From assembly GCA_002478955.1 (NCBI GenBank), contig DLKK01000009.1, forward strand, positions 18,095 through 50,846: DNA of 32,752 bases, in the 5' to 3' direction. Every line of letters starts with the position of its first letter. Positions within the stretch are counted from its first letter, which is position 1. The position numbers were made by a program, and so were the translations under genes. The stretch comes from Treponema sp. UBA7590. GTDB taxonomy: Bacteria; Spirochaetota; Spirochaetia; Treponematales; Treponemataceae. This document shows, in pieces, positions 24,309 to 31,590 of this stretch. The notes under the pieces are model-generated. The model saw only the letters and a program-made list of their open reading frames with translations. It was not told where the DNA came from and did no database searches.

Positions 24309-25126
24309 TCTGCTTTCTCCTGCAAGGCTGATTTTTCTGTTTCTTCGGTTTGTTTTTCGTTCTGACCAGCGTTTTTTTGCTCTTCCGGATTTTCTGTGGA
24401 ATCTGATGTTTCTGTTGAGTCTTTGTTTTCTTGTATTTCTTCGGCTGTTTCTGTGGTTTCAGGGGTTTCCGCATTTTCGTCTGCTGAAGATTTTTGCTCA
24501 TCAATTATTGAGCCTTTTACGCGGCCGTCCAGCGTTATTTCCTGCGAAGTCAAGTCCAATGTGATTTGCTGCGCGCGGAATGTGTCCTGCCCTTGTTTTA
24601 TTTGCGAATTTCCGCTTAGTTCAAGCATCTGGTCGCTTTTGCGGTAAATTGCGTATGCGCCGGTGCATACATTGTCTTTTTGTGTAAGCTGAATTTCAAT
24701 CTGCATTACTGCGGTGTCTGTTTTTTGGTTGTATTCGATTATCTGGGCTTTTGCGTTTACATCGTTTTTTGTGTCTTTCAGGTTTACATTGTCAGAAAGC
24801 TCCGCGATTTTTGTCTCTCGGTCATATCTGAGTTTTTCGCAGGTGAACTCAAGCTCAGACTCCATGTTTTTTCCTTTTATGTTTCCCTGTGCCTCGATAA
24901 AACGGAAATTTTTGCCGGAAAGTCCGATTTTGTCAGCAAAGATTTCCATTGAATCTGTAAGGACATAAGCTTCGCCAGAAAGCGTGGTTGAGTCAGATTT
25001 GTCGCCGACAACGCCCGTCATACTGTCGGCTGAAAAAGTTATTTTTTCGGCATTTAAAGTTGCGGTGGCAAAAACTGAAGTCAGGAGAATTGATAAAATT
25101 GCGGGAAATTTACTGTTTTTCTTCAA
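24305..25126 (-). CDS. lptA: LptA/OstA-like periplasmic protein with an acidic low-complexity tail
   Basis: 273 residues. A signal peptide (about 1-26, LNA|EK) precedes an OstA/LptA beta-jellyroll region (about 28-207) with repeated strands such as TLSGEAYVLTDSMEIFADKI and a closing ITLDLTSQEITLDGRVKG. LptA forms the periplasmic bridge for LPS-type lipids. Residues 209-273 are an extra tail made mostly of Glu, Thr, Ser, Asn, Gln and Lys, absent from ordinary LptA, which is about 160-185 residues. The start is TTG with GGAG 6 bases upstream, lying inside the end of lptC (17-base overlap). The stop overlaps lptB. Confidence 0.82.
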   Translation of the reverse strand: MKKNSKFPAILSILLTSVFATATLNAEKITFSADSMTGVVGDKSDSTTLSGEAYVLTDSMEIFADKIGLSGKNFRFIEAQGNIKGKNMESELEFTCEKLRYDRETKIAELSDNVNLKDTKNDVNAKAQIIEYNQKTDTAVMQIEIQLTQKDNVCTGAYAIYRKSDQMLELSGNSQIKQGQDTFRAQQITLDLTSQEITLDGRVKGSIIDEQKSSADENAETPETTETAEEIQENKDSTETSDSTENPEEQKNAGQNEKQTEETEKSALQEKAE

Positions 25127-25670
25127 CTTGTTCTCCGTCGTCTTCTGAAATATATTGCCCTGTTACAACGCCGTTAAAAAGAAATTTCTTGCTTACTCCG
25201 CTTGCTGAAAAACCTGAGCCCTGAATAGTTGTGTTTCCTTTTTTGATTGTCACTGTGTCGTTTCTGCTGCTTGTGAGCTGTTCGGTTTTTCCGTTCCATC
25301 GCAAAGTGTCTGCGGAAACTTTTATGTCATCCTTCTTGTTTTCTATTTCGATGTTGTCGTAAAGCGTGTACTGTTCGTCTTCCGTGTTTGTGGAAAGCAG
25401 ATTGCACGAGCCTTGCGTCAAAAGATTTCCTTCCTTGTCCATGACCTGGAAATCCACATCTTTTGCGTACATTGATTTTCCGTCAGAATATTGCTCCAGC
25501 CTGCTTGCCGAAAGATTCAGCGTTTTCTTGTTGTTTTCATAGCGGCTGTAATTCGCGTCGGTAAAAATAAATTCCGGCACATTTTCTTCATCCTGATAGT
25601 TTGTGCCGTATTTTAGCGAGCAACTTGCAAAAAAAATCAATGGGACGAACAACAAAAAGGAATTTTTCAT
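25110..25670 (-). CDS. lptC: LptC-like lipoprotein
   Basis: 186 residues. The N-terminus is a lipoprotein signal with lipobox F-A-S-C (C17), loose in the way usual for spirochetes. The rest is a beta-rich LptC-like domain: PEFIFTDANYSRYENN, LNLSASRLEQYSDGKSMYAK, DVDFQVMDKEGNL, and IKVSADTLRWNGKTEQLTS. E. coli LptC is instead anchored by a membrane helix. LptC passes lipid from LptBFG to LptA. The ATG overlaps the pyrG stop by one base (TAATG). An in-frame extension to 25784 exists but runs inside pyrG and would hide the lipobox, so it was rejected. Confidence 0.8.
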   Translation of the reverse strand: MKNSFLLFVPLIFFASCSLKYGTNYQDEENVPEFIFTDANYSRYENNKKTLNLSASRLEQYSDGKSMYAKDVDFQVMDKEGNLLTQGSCNLLSTNTEDEQYTLYDNIEIENKKDDIKVSADTLRWNGKTEQLTSSRNDTVTIKKGNTTIQGSGFSASGVSKKFLFNGVVTGQYISEDDGEQVEEKQ

Positions 25671-27292
25671 TATTTGTTCAGCGCGGCTCCTAAGAATGCT
25701 GTGAAAAGCGGGTGAGGTTTTGCCGGGCGCGAAACAAATTCCGGATGATATTGGACACCGATTCCCCATTTGTGGTTCTGCCATTCAAAAGCCTCGATTC
25801 TGTCGTCATCTTCTGCGACTGCGGAAATAATAAGTCCGTTCTGGTTCATTATCTCAGAATATTTTTTGTCAAATGTGTGCTTGTTTCTGTGCCGTTCTGT
25901 GACAGAAAGTTTTTTGTATGCCTGGTGAAGTTTTGTGTCTTTTACAATTTTTACGCCAAGCGCGCCAAGCTGTTCTGAGCCTGCAACCGAAAGTCCGGCC
26001 TGTTCTTCTGGAAGGCTGATGATTGCGTGTTCAGGGTTCTGAATAAATTCTGTGCTGTCCGCATCTGTCCAGCCAATCAGGGAACGTGCTGTCTCTATTG
26101 CCATAAGCTGCATTCCGACATCAATTCCAAGATAAGGAATATTGTTCTCACGTGCAAATTTTACAGTTTTCAAAAGCCCAAGGAATCCGCGCTGTCCGTA
26201 ATTTCCTGGAATTACAATTCCATCAACGCCTTCAAATGCGGAAGAAACTGTTTCTGTTCCTTCAAGCGATTCTGCGTCAACCTTTTTTAGCTCAAGATGT
26301 GCACCGAATGATGTTACTGCAGCGTGGAAAAGCGCTTCCCGCACCGACTTGAAACATTCATCAAGGTAGTCTTTCTTGCCGACAATCGCGATTGTGACTT
26401 TCGGCCCGTCCTCATTTAGTTTTTTTATAAAGCTTGTCCATTGACGGATATTGGAATTTGCGGAGTCGGTTTTTAGCGCAAGTTTTTTTACGATTGCCGC
26501 GTCAAGTCCTTCTTTGTGGAAAAGAATCGGAATTTCGTAGATTGATTTTTCCACATTTGAAGAGGCAAAAACCGCGTTTGTTGAGACATTGCAGAAAAGC
26601 GCAAGTTTTTTCCGCATGTCTGGCTCGATTTCCTTTTCGCAGCGGCAAAGAAGAATGTCCGGCTGGATTCCTGCTTCCTGCAGCTGTTTTACAGAATGTT
26701 GAGTCGGTTTAGATTTAAGTTCGCCGCCTGTGATTACAGGAATCAGCGAAAGATGGATTGTGCAAATATCATTTTTTGGAAGCTCGTGAACCATCTGGCG
26801 TCCGGCTTCAAGGAAAGGAATTGATTCAATGTCGCCAACGGTTCCGCCGATTTCAACAATTACAACGTCAGCCTGAGTTTTTTGTCCCACTGAAAAAATT
26901 CTTCGTTTTATTTCATCTGTGATATGAGGAATTACCTGAACAGTGCGTCCGTTGTAGCGGCCTGCACGTTCATTTCTGATAACTTGCTCGTAGACTTTTC
27001 CGATTGTGATACAATTGTCGCTTGTGATTGTGACACTTGTAAAACGGGAGAAATTTCCCAGGTCAAGGTCTGTTTCTGCTCCATCTTCTGTGACATAAAC
27101 TTCACCGTGCTGAAAAGGGCTTATGTTTCCCGCATCAAGATTGATGTACGGGTCGCATTTTATCATGGCGATTTTCAGACCATAACCTTCAAGAAGACTT
27201 CCAATTGTCGCTGATGCAACACCTTTTCCAAGACTTGAACAAACTCCACTAGTAACCAGAATGTATTTACTCATAAGGATATATTTTTTCAT
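25670..27292 (-). CDS. pyrG: CTP synthase with substituted glutaminase nucleophile
   Basis: 540 residues, normal length. The synthase domain is intact: VTSGVCSSLGKGVASA (13-28), HGEVYVTEDGAETDLDLG (62-79) and VEIGGTVGDIES (146-157). It makes CTP from UTP and ATP in the cytoplasm. The C-terminal glutaminase domain keeps the His-Glu pair (H516, E518 in YHPEF), but the nucleophile elbow reads GIDVGMQ where the family has GICLGMQ; the Cys is Asp391, codon GAT at 26120-26122. The oxyanion motif PGGFG is PGNYG (362-366). Glutamine use should be lost, leaving ammonia-dependent synthesis. The start is either 27292 or 27274; neither has a Shine-Dalgarno sequence, and the shorter form begins MSKYILVTSG like other CTP synthases. 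It heads the lptCAB operon. Confidence 0.95.
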   Translation of the reverse strand: MKKYILMSKYILVTSGVCSSLGKGVASATIGSLLEGYGLKIAMIKCDPYINLDAGNISPFQHGEVYVTEDGAETDLDLGNFSRFTSVTITSDNCITIGKVYEQVIRNERAGRYNGRTVQVIPHITDEIKRRIFSVGQKTQADVVIVEIGGTVGDIESIPFLEAGRQMVHELPKNDICTIHLSLIPVITGGELKSKPTQHSVKQLQEAGIQPDILLCRCEKEIEPDMRKKLALFCNVSTNAVFASSNVEKSIYEIPILFHKEGLDAAIVKKLALKTDSANSNIRQWTSFIKKLNEDGPKVTIAIVGKKDYLDECFKSVREALFHAAVTSFGAHLELKKVDAESLEGTETVSSAFEGVDGIVIPGNYGQRGFLGLLKTVKFARENNIPYLGIDVGMQLMAIETARSLIGWTDADSTEFIQNPEHAIISLPEEQAGLSVAGSEQLGALGVKIVKDTKLHQAYKKLSVTERHRNKHTFDKKYSEIMNQNGLIISAVAEDDDRIEAFEWQNHKWGIGVQYHPEFVSRPAKPHPLFTAFLGAALNK

Positions 27293-27376
27293 TATGTTGT
27301 GTTTTAGTCAATGATTCGCGCATGTTAAAATTTGTAAAAAAATTGCAAAGATATAACAAAAAATTAAAAAGTGAAT

Positions 27377-27405
27377 TTGCCTGTAATTGAAAGTAAGTGT
27401 ATAAT
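27377..27405 (+). promoter_or_regulatory. Promoter of cheR-cheB
   Basis: TTGCCT (27377-27382), 17 bases, TATAAT (27400-27405), then 7 bases to the cheR ATG. The -10 box and spacing are ideal; the -35 box matches 4 of 6. Transcription would begin at or next to the ATG. The 120-base divergent gap to pyrG holds no other clear signal. Confidence 0.6.
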
Positions 27406-27412
27406 TGCATAT

Positions 27413-28228
27413 ATGAACGATGCTCTTAATGATGCGGATTTTGAGAAATTCAGAAAAACGATTTATGATGAAAGTGGGATAACATTTTCTGCGACGAATC
27501 GCCCGATTCTTGACAGCCGTATAAAAGAAATTCTGCGCGAAAAGAAAATTGCGACTGCGGCGGAATATTATGCACTTATCTTGAAAGATCATGAAGAAAT
27601 GAAAAGAATGTTGGATTCTGTCACAACGAATCTTACACGTTTTTTTAGGAATCAGCCACATTTTGACGCTTTTGAAAAATATGTAATTCCTCATGTTCTG
27701 GAAGAAAAACGGAAAACTGGCGATAAGACAATCCGCGTGTGGAGCGCAGGATGCTCAACAGGCGAGGAGCCTTATACAATCGCGATGATTTTGAAAAGAA
27801 TTCTTCCGCTTGGCTATAATTTTACAGTCACGGCATCGGATATTTCCCTGAAATCTCTGATGGTTGCGCAGCAGGGGTTCTACGCAGAAAACAAGGTTGA
27901 CGGAGTTCCTCCTGATTATCTTGCCCAGTTTTTCACAAAAAAAGAAAACGGATACCAAATTAACAGGGAAATTATGGATTCCGTCAAATTCGACTACCAT
28001 AATTTAAAGAATGATTCAGGAATGCGTAATATTGATGTGGTTTTTTGCCGCAACGTTATGATTTATTTTGATGAGCCGGCGCAGCTTGTTGTTTTGGACA
28101 GATTCTGGAATTCAATGGCGAACCATTCGTATCTTTTTATCGGTCATTCTGAATCGTTGTTTGGAATGAACACAAAATTCGAATTCTTAAAAACTGACTG
28201 GGCTTGTCTTTATCAGAAAAATGTCTGA
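27413..28228 (+). CDS. cheR: Chemotaxis receptor methyltransferase CheR
   Basis: 271 residues from the chosen ATG. The N-terminal helical domain (about 6-75) has FEKFRKTIYDESGITFS, the substrate-contact motif TTNLTRFFRN (71-80), then the SAM-binding motif SAGCSTGEEPYT (111-122) and FCRNVMIYFD (211-220), ending in GHSESLFG. CheR methylates glutamates on chemoreceptors with S-adenosylmethionine during adaptation. No C-terminal VWRPW-type recognition site is involved on this protein. An in-frame start at 27371 would lie upstream of the TATAAT box and is disfavoured. cheB follows after 27 bases. Confidence 0.96.
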   Translation: MNDALNDADFEKFRKTIYDESGITFSATNRPILDSRIKEILREKKIATAAEYYALILKDHEEMKRMLDSVTTNLTRFFRNQPHFDAFEKYVIPHVLEEKRKTGDKTIRVWSAGCSTGEEPYTIAMILKRILPLGYNFTVTASDISLKSLMVAQQGFYAENKVDGVPPDYLAQFFTKKENGYQINREIMDSVKFDYHNLKNDSGMRNIDVVFCRNVMIYFDEPAQLVVLDRFWNSMANHSYLFIGHSESLFGMNTKFEFLKTDWACLYQKNV

Positions 28229-28255
28229 TTTCTTAGAATTCGTTTGAGGAAAAAA

Positions 28256-29455
28256 ATGGAAGTTAAAGATTCAAAATACGATACATTGAAAGTTCAGATT
28301 TGCGATGATTCTGCTTTGATGCGAAATCTTGTCTCTAGAATTATAAATGATACTCCTGGAATGGAAGTTGTTGGCAAGGCGATGAATGGAAAAATGCTTC
28401 TGGATGAAATTCCGTTCATAAAGCCCGATGTTGTGCTTCTTGATATTGAAATGCCTGTTATGACCGGCGTTGAATTTCTTGAGGAACGCAAAAAGCGAAA
28501 ATGGGATGTTCCAGTTGTAATTCTTTCTTCGATTGCGACAAAAGGTGCCGCCGTTACCGTAAAATGCCTTGAGCTTGGTGCGATGGATTTTATCACAAAG
28601 CCGGGTGGCTCTGTAACAACCGAAGTAATGGACGTAAAAGAGTCAATTATTGAAAAAATCGCTTCTTACGGCGGTTCGTACGCGCGCAGAAACGGAAAAA
28701 TAATTCCTTCAACAGATTTTTTCCTTCGTTCAATAAAAATGCGCGAGGCTGAAAAATTTGTTGCGAAGCAAAAAGGAACTGAGGAAGTTCAGGTGCCACT
28801 GGAACCGCTCTTGTCTAGCTGGAAAGAGCCGGCGAAAAAAGAGCCTGTTGTTATAAAACCGCTTAGGGAAGGCGGAAAAATTGAAATCATTGCGATTGGA
28901 ATTTCTACCGGCGGGCCTAACGCTCTTAGGGATGTTTTTAAGATGATTGATCCGCACTTGAAGCAGCCGGTTCTTGTTGTTCAGCACATGCCAGCAGGTT
29001 TTACAGCGGAATTTGCGCACAGTCTGAACAGAATTTGTCCACTTGAAGTTTGCGAGGCTCAGGATGAAATGCCGATTCAAGGTGGTCATGTTTATATTGC
29101 GCCTGGAAATTATCATATAATTGTAGAGGAACGGATAACTGGAAACGTAATCCGTACAACCCAGACAGAGCAAAGAAACGGTCATCGCCCTAGCGCGGAT
29201 GTTCTTTTTGAAAGCGTTGCGGCTGTTTACAAGAATAATGCGCTTGGTGTGATAATGACAGGAATGGGACGTGACGGAGCGGCTCAACTTGCAGAAATGC
29301 GTCGTCAGGGCGCATGGACTTTGGGGCAGGATGAAGCTTCAAGCATTGTTTACGGAATGCCTAGAGTCGGCTGGGAATTGGGCGGCGTGCAAAAACAGGT
29401 TCCGCTCATGCAGATGGCGGATGAAATCAGCAGGCTTGCGCGGGAGCATTGCTAG
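28256..29455 (+). CDS. cheB: Chemotaxis response regulator and receptor methylesterase CheB
   Basis: 399 residues. The receiver domain (about 10-130) has D17/D18, phospho-acceptor D63 in VLLDIEMPVMTG, and K115 in FITKPGG. A linker of about 75 residues (130-205) is somewhat longer than in E. coli. The methylesterase domain has the triad S217 (GISTGGP), H244 (QHMPAGFT) and D340 (MGRDGAA). Phosphorylated CheB removes methyl groups from chemoreceptors, opposing CheR. GAGGA lies 5 bases before the ATG, unlike the leaderless-looking cheR. It runs convergent with the RseC-like gene, whose end is 14 bases away; no clear terminator was seen between them. Confidence 0.96.
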   Translation: MEVKDSKYDTLKVQICDDSALMRNLVSRIINDTPGMEVVGKAMNGKMLLDEIPFIKPDVVLLDIEMPVMTGVEFLEERKKRKWDVPVVILSSIATKGAAVTVKCLELGAMDFITKPGGSVTTEVMDVKESIIEKIASYGGSYARRNGKIIPSTDFFLRSIKMREAEKFVAKQKGTEEVQVPLEPLLSSWKEPAKKEPVVIKPLREGGKIEIIAIGISTGGPNALRDVFKMIDPHLKQPVLVVQHMPAGFTAEFAHSLNRICPLEVCEAQDEMPIQGGHVYIAPGNYHIIVEERITGNVIRTTQTEQRNGHRPSADVLFESVAAVYKNNALGVIMTGMGRDGAAQLAEMRRQGAWTLGQDEASSIVYGMPRVGWELGGVQKQVPLMQMADEISRLAREHC

Positions 29456-29469
29456 TTTTTCTTTATTCT

Positions 29470-29868
29470 CTATTGAATCACTTTGTTTATTTCCAGTCTT
29501 ACAATTGTCGGTGCAGTTCTTGTTGAGGCAATTGTAAGGATACAACTTGTTATAAAACAGATTGAAACAAGAACTGCCTTGAAAATTTCTGTACATTCAA
29601 TCTTTAAAAGGTTTGCGGCTTTTCCGGAAAAAATCAGCGCTGCCGCGGCGCACGCAATCGGAATGAAAAGTGCCAGAATTCCTGCGGCGGCCTCTTTTTT
29701 TTGCGGAAGCCCGATTGTAACCTTCGAGTCTTTTTCAATTTTCAGTTTTTTCGGGTTTGAGACTTGGATATTCGCCCTGAATTTTTTATTTTTTTCAGAC
29801 CGCATTTCAGAAGAGACTATGACTGTACCGTCGTTTTGAATTTCTGTTACAACGTAAACCTGTTTCAA
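29470..29868 (-). CDS. RseC/MucC-like small membrane protein
   Basis: 132 residues. An N-terminal beta domain (about 1-58) ends in KDSKVTIGL, corresponding to the G-x-x-V-x-x-G step of RseC. Two membrane helices follow (about 61-80 and 92-113) and a short tail. This is the RseC/MucC layout. RseC family members modulate envelope stress sigma factor control or the Rsx/Rnf electron transport complex. The four-cysteine cluster usual in the RseC N-terminal domain is absent here. The start is TTG with AGGAG 7 bases upstream, overlapping the TPR gene stop by 4 bases. Assignment is by topology and a few motifs only. Confidence 0.5.
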   Translation of the reverse strand: MKQVYVVTEIQNDGTVIVSSEMRSEKNKKFRANIQVSNPKKLKIEKDSKVTIGLPQKKEAAAGILALFIPIACAAAALIFSGKAANLLKIECTEIFKAVLVSICFITSCILTIASTRTAPTIVRLEINKVIQ

Positions 29869-30416
29869 TGTATTTCTCCTGTAATGTTCAGCTCTTCGTT
29901 TCTTTTTAGTTCTTTTAGTCTTTTTTCACATTCATCTGCGCCAGTTTTATTATTCAGTTCGTTGTAGGTGTCGCGTAGATTATACAGCGCGTCTGAGTAA
30001 TACGGATTTATCATCACGGCATTTTCAAATGCGAAAGAAGCTTTTTCATATAATTCCTGGTTAAAAAATATGACTCCGGCAATATTGAAAAGCCGGTAAC
30101 TTTCCGGATTGATTTTTAATGAATCAAGGCAATATTCCTGCGCCTCGTCAAGAAATCCTTCTGTGTATAAAATTGTTGAAAGTTCTTCTATTATTTCTGC
30201 ATTTTCCGGAGAAATCTCGTGCGCTTTTTTTAATGTTTCCACCGCGCTTTGAAAATTTCCGGAATCACGGTAGGTTAGTCCAAGATTGAACCAAAGAGTC
30301 GCGTTGTTTTTTTCGATTTTAATGGCTTTTACAAAACACGCGATTGCCTCTTTATATGAACCGGCGTTTGCAAGTTGAATTGCCTGATTGTTTAGTCGTG
30401 CAGCTGTTTCAATCAT
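29865..30416 (-). CDS. Tetratricopeptide-repeat protein
   Basis: 183 residues, no signal peptide. About four to five TPR units fill residues 3-170; clear ones include AIQLANAGSYKEAIACFVKA, LWFNLGLTYRDSGNFQSAVE, and a further pair beginning at RLFNIAGVIFFNQELYEKA. TPR domains bind partner proteins; the partner is not known. The ATG lies 18 bases after the polyprenyl synthase stop and the frame overlaps the RseC-like gene, so the three genes form one operon. TPR proteins are common in spirochetes, so function cannot be deduced further. Confidence 0.85.
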   Translation of the reverse strand: MIETAARLNNQAIQLANAGSYKEAIACFVKAIKIEKNNATLWFNLGLTYRDSGNFQSAVETLKKAHEISPENAEIIEELSTILYTEGFLDEAQEYCLDSLKINPESYRLFNIAGVIFFNQELYEKASFAFENAVMINPYYSDALYNLRDTYNELNNKTGADECEKRLKELKRNEELNITGEIH

Positions 30417-30434
30417 ATTTTTTCCAGAAAGCGG

Positions 30435-31526
30435 CTATTTTTCTGCCCTGAATTTTAAAATCATCTCTTTAAAAAGTTCTTTTATCATTTTTGCAGATTT
30501 TGAAGAAGCCGCGTTTTTAAAGACATCCGCAAGAATTTCCACGTTTTTTTCTATTATTTCCGCGCCTTTTTTTTGCGCCTCTTGGATTGCGTTGCTTTTT
30601 TCCAGAATTTCAATGCACTGTTCAACTGCCGGCGAATCGATTCCTTCTTTTGAGGCTTTTGCAAAAAGTTCCGCGATTTTATCTTTGTCATCAGGATTTT
30701 GCTGCACATGCAGAAGGACAGGAAGACTCTTTTTTCCTTCAACAATATCGTCTCCACGTTTTTTGCCTGGATTTCCTGTTGTAAGGTTTTGAACGTCATC
30801 AAGAATCTGGAATCCTTCGCCCAAAGCTGCTGCGACTTTTCCCATTTTAAGGGCTTCTTCTTTTGTTGCGCCGCCGGCCAAAAATCCAGTTTGAACTGCA
30901 AGGGAAGCCAAAGTTCCGGTTTTTAAATGAACCATCTGCGTGTATTCCTGTACAGAAGGGAAAAGATGAGGATTTCTGTGCCAATAAATATCCATTGCCT
31001 GTCCAAGATGCAGCCTGCGCAATTCCTGCGTGTACAAAGCGTAAAGCTGAAGCTTGAATTCTGCGGAAACTTTGAGCGAGTCGATTGTTTCCGGGGCAAC
31101 AAAATAAAGCCACGAGCCTGCGTTCAATGCGACATCAAGTCCAAAAGTGATATGGGCAGCAGGTTTTCCGCGGCGTGTTTCTGCGGAATCTTCTATATCA
31201 TCGTGGATAAGCGAGGCTGTATGAACAAATTCAACAAGCGGAGTTATGCTGTAAGTCTGTTCAAGCGAGAGCGGCGCATTTTTTTTTGCTTCGCGGCAAA
31301 GTTCAGAGCAAAGCACAAGAAGAACCGGGCGCCAGCGTTTTCCGCCCAAATCCATAAGCGAGCGGCACGGTTTTATAAGGTTTTCAAAATGTTCATCTTT
31401 AACGCAGTCCGAAAGCTCCCGGAAGGTTTGCGGCTGCCAGTCCGCGTTTGTTTTTTCCGGAAGGGATTTTTTCAGCGCGGTTTCTATGTTCTTTAAAATT
31501 TCTGCAAATTCGTTTTTCATATTCAT
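30435..31526 (-). CDS. Polyprenyl diphosphate synthase
   Basis: 363 residues. Motifs: GGKRWRP (61-67), first aspartate motif DDIED (109-113) within SLIHDDIEDS, RRGKPAAH, and second aspartate motif ILDDVQN (241-247), followed by GDDIVEGKKSLP (258-269). The enzyme condenses isopentenyl diphosphate with an allylic diphosphate for the lipid carrier or quinone side chains. The second motif is DDxxN rather than DDxxD, as in some GGPP synthases. Product length cannot be read with confidence, although small side chains before the first motif (T-A-S) suggest a longer product. The start at 31526 is chosen because a TATAAT box lies 9 bases upstream; a GTG start at 31544 would put that box inside the gene. 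Confidence 0.9.
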   Translation of the reverse strand: MNMKNEFAEILKNIETALKKSLPEKTNADWQPQTFRELSDCVKDEHFENLIKPCRSLMDLGGKRWRPVLLVLCSELCREAKKNAPLSLEQTYSITPLVEFVHTASLIHDDIEDSAETRRGKPAAHITFGLDVALNAGSWLYFVAPETIDSLKVSAEFKLQLYALYTQELRRLHLGQAMDIYWHRNPHLFPSVQEYTQMVHLKTGTLASLAVQTGFLAGGATKEEALKMGKVAAALGEGFQILDDVQNLTTGNPGKKRGDDIVEGKKSLPVLLHVQQNPDDKDKIAELFAKASKEGIDSPAVEQCIEILEKSNAIQEAQKKGAEIIEKNVEILADVFKNAASSKSAKMIKELFKEMILKFRAEK

Positions 31527-31535
31527 ATTTAAAGA

Positions 31536-31541
31536 ATTATA
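31536..31541 (-). promoter_or_regulatory. -10 box of the polyprenyl synthase operon
   Basis: TATAAT on the minus strand, 9 bases before the ATG at 31526. A poor -35 candidate (TTCAAT) sits 17 bases upstream. The 64-base gap is divergent, shared with rlmE, and no ribosome site precedes the ATG. Confidence 0.45.
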
Positions 31542-31590
31542 CACGAAATCTGTTAATCATTGAATCAAAAATTCCGAAAAGATAAGTATT

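Noticed and set aside
25671..25784. N-terminal extension of lptC
   Set aside because: It runs inside pyrG and would bury the lipobox; the ATG at 25670 overlaps the pyrG stop in the usual coupled form.
30927..31496. Plus-strand open frame of 189 codons
   Set aside because: It is antisense to the polyprenyl synthase, which has complete catalytic motifs.
31527..31544. GTG start for the polyprenyl synthase
   Set aside because: A perfect TATAAT would fall within codons 2-3; ATG at 31526 is the better start.
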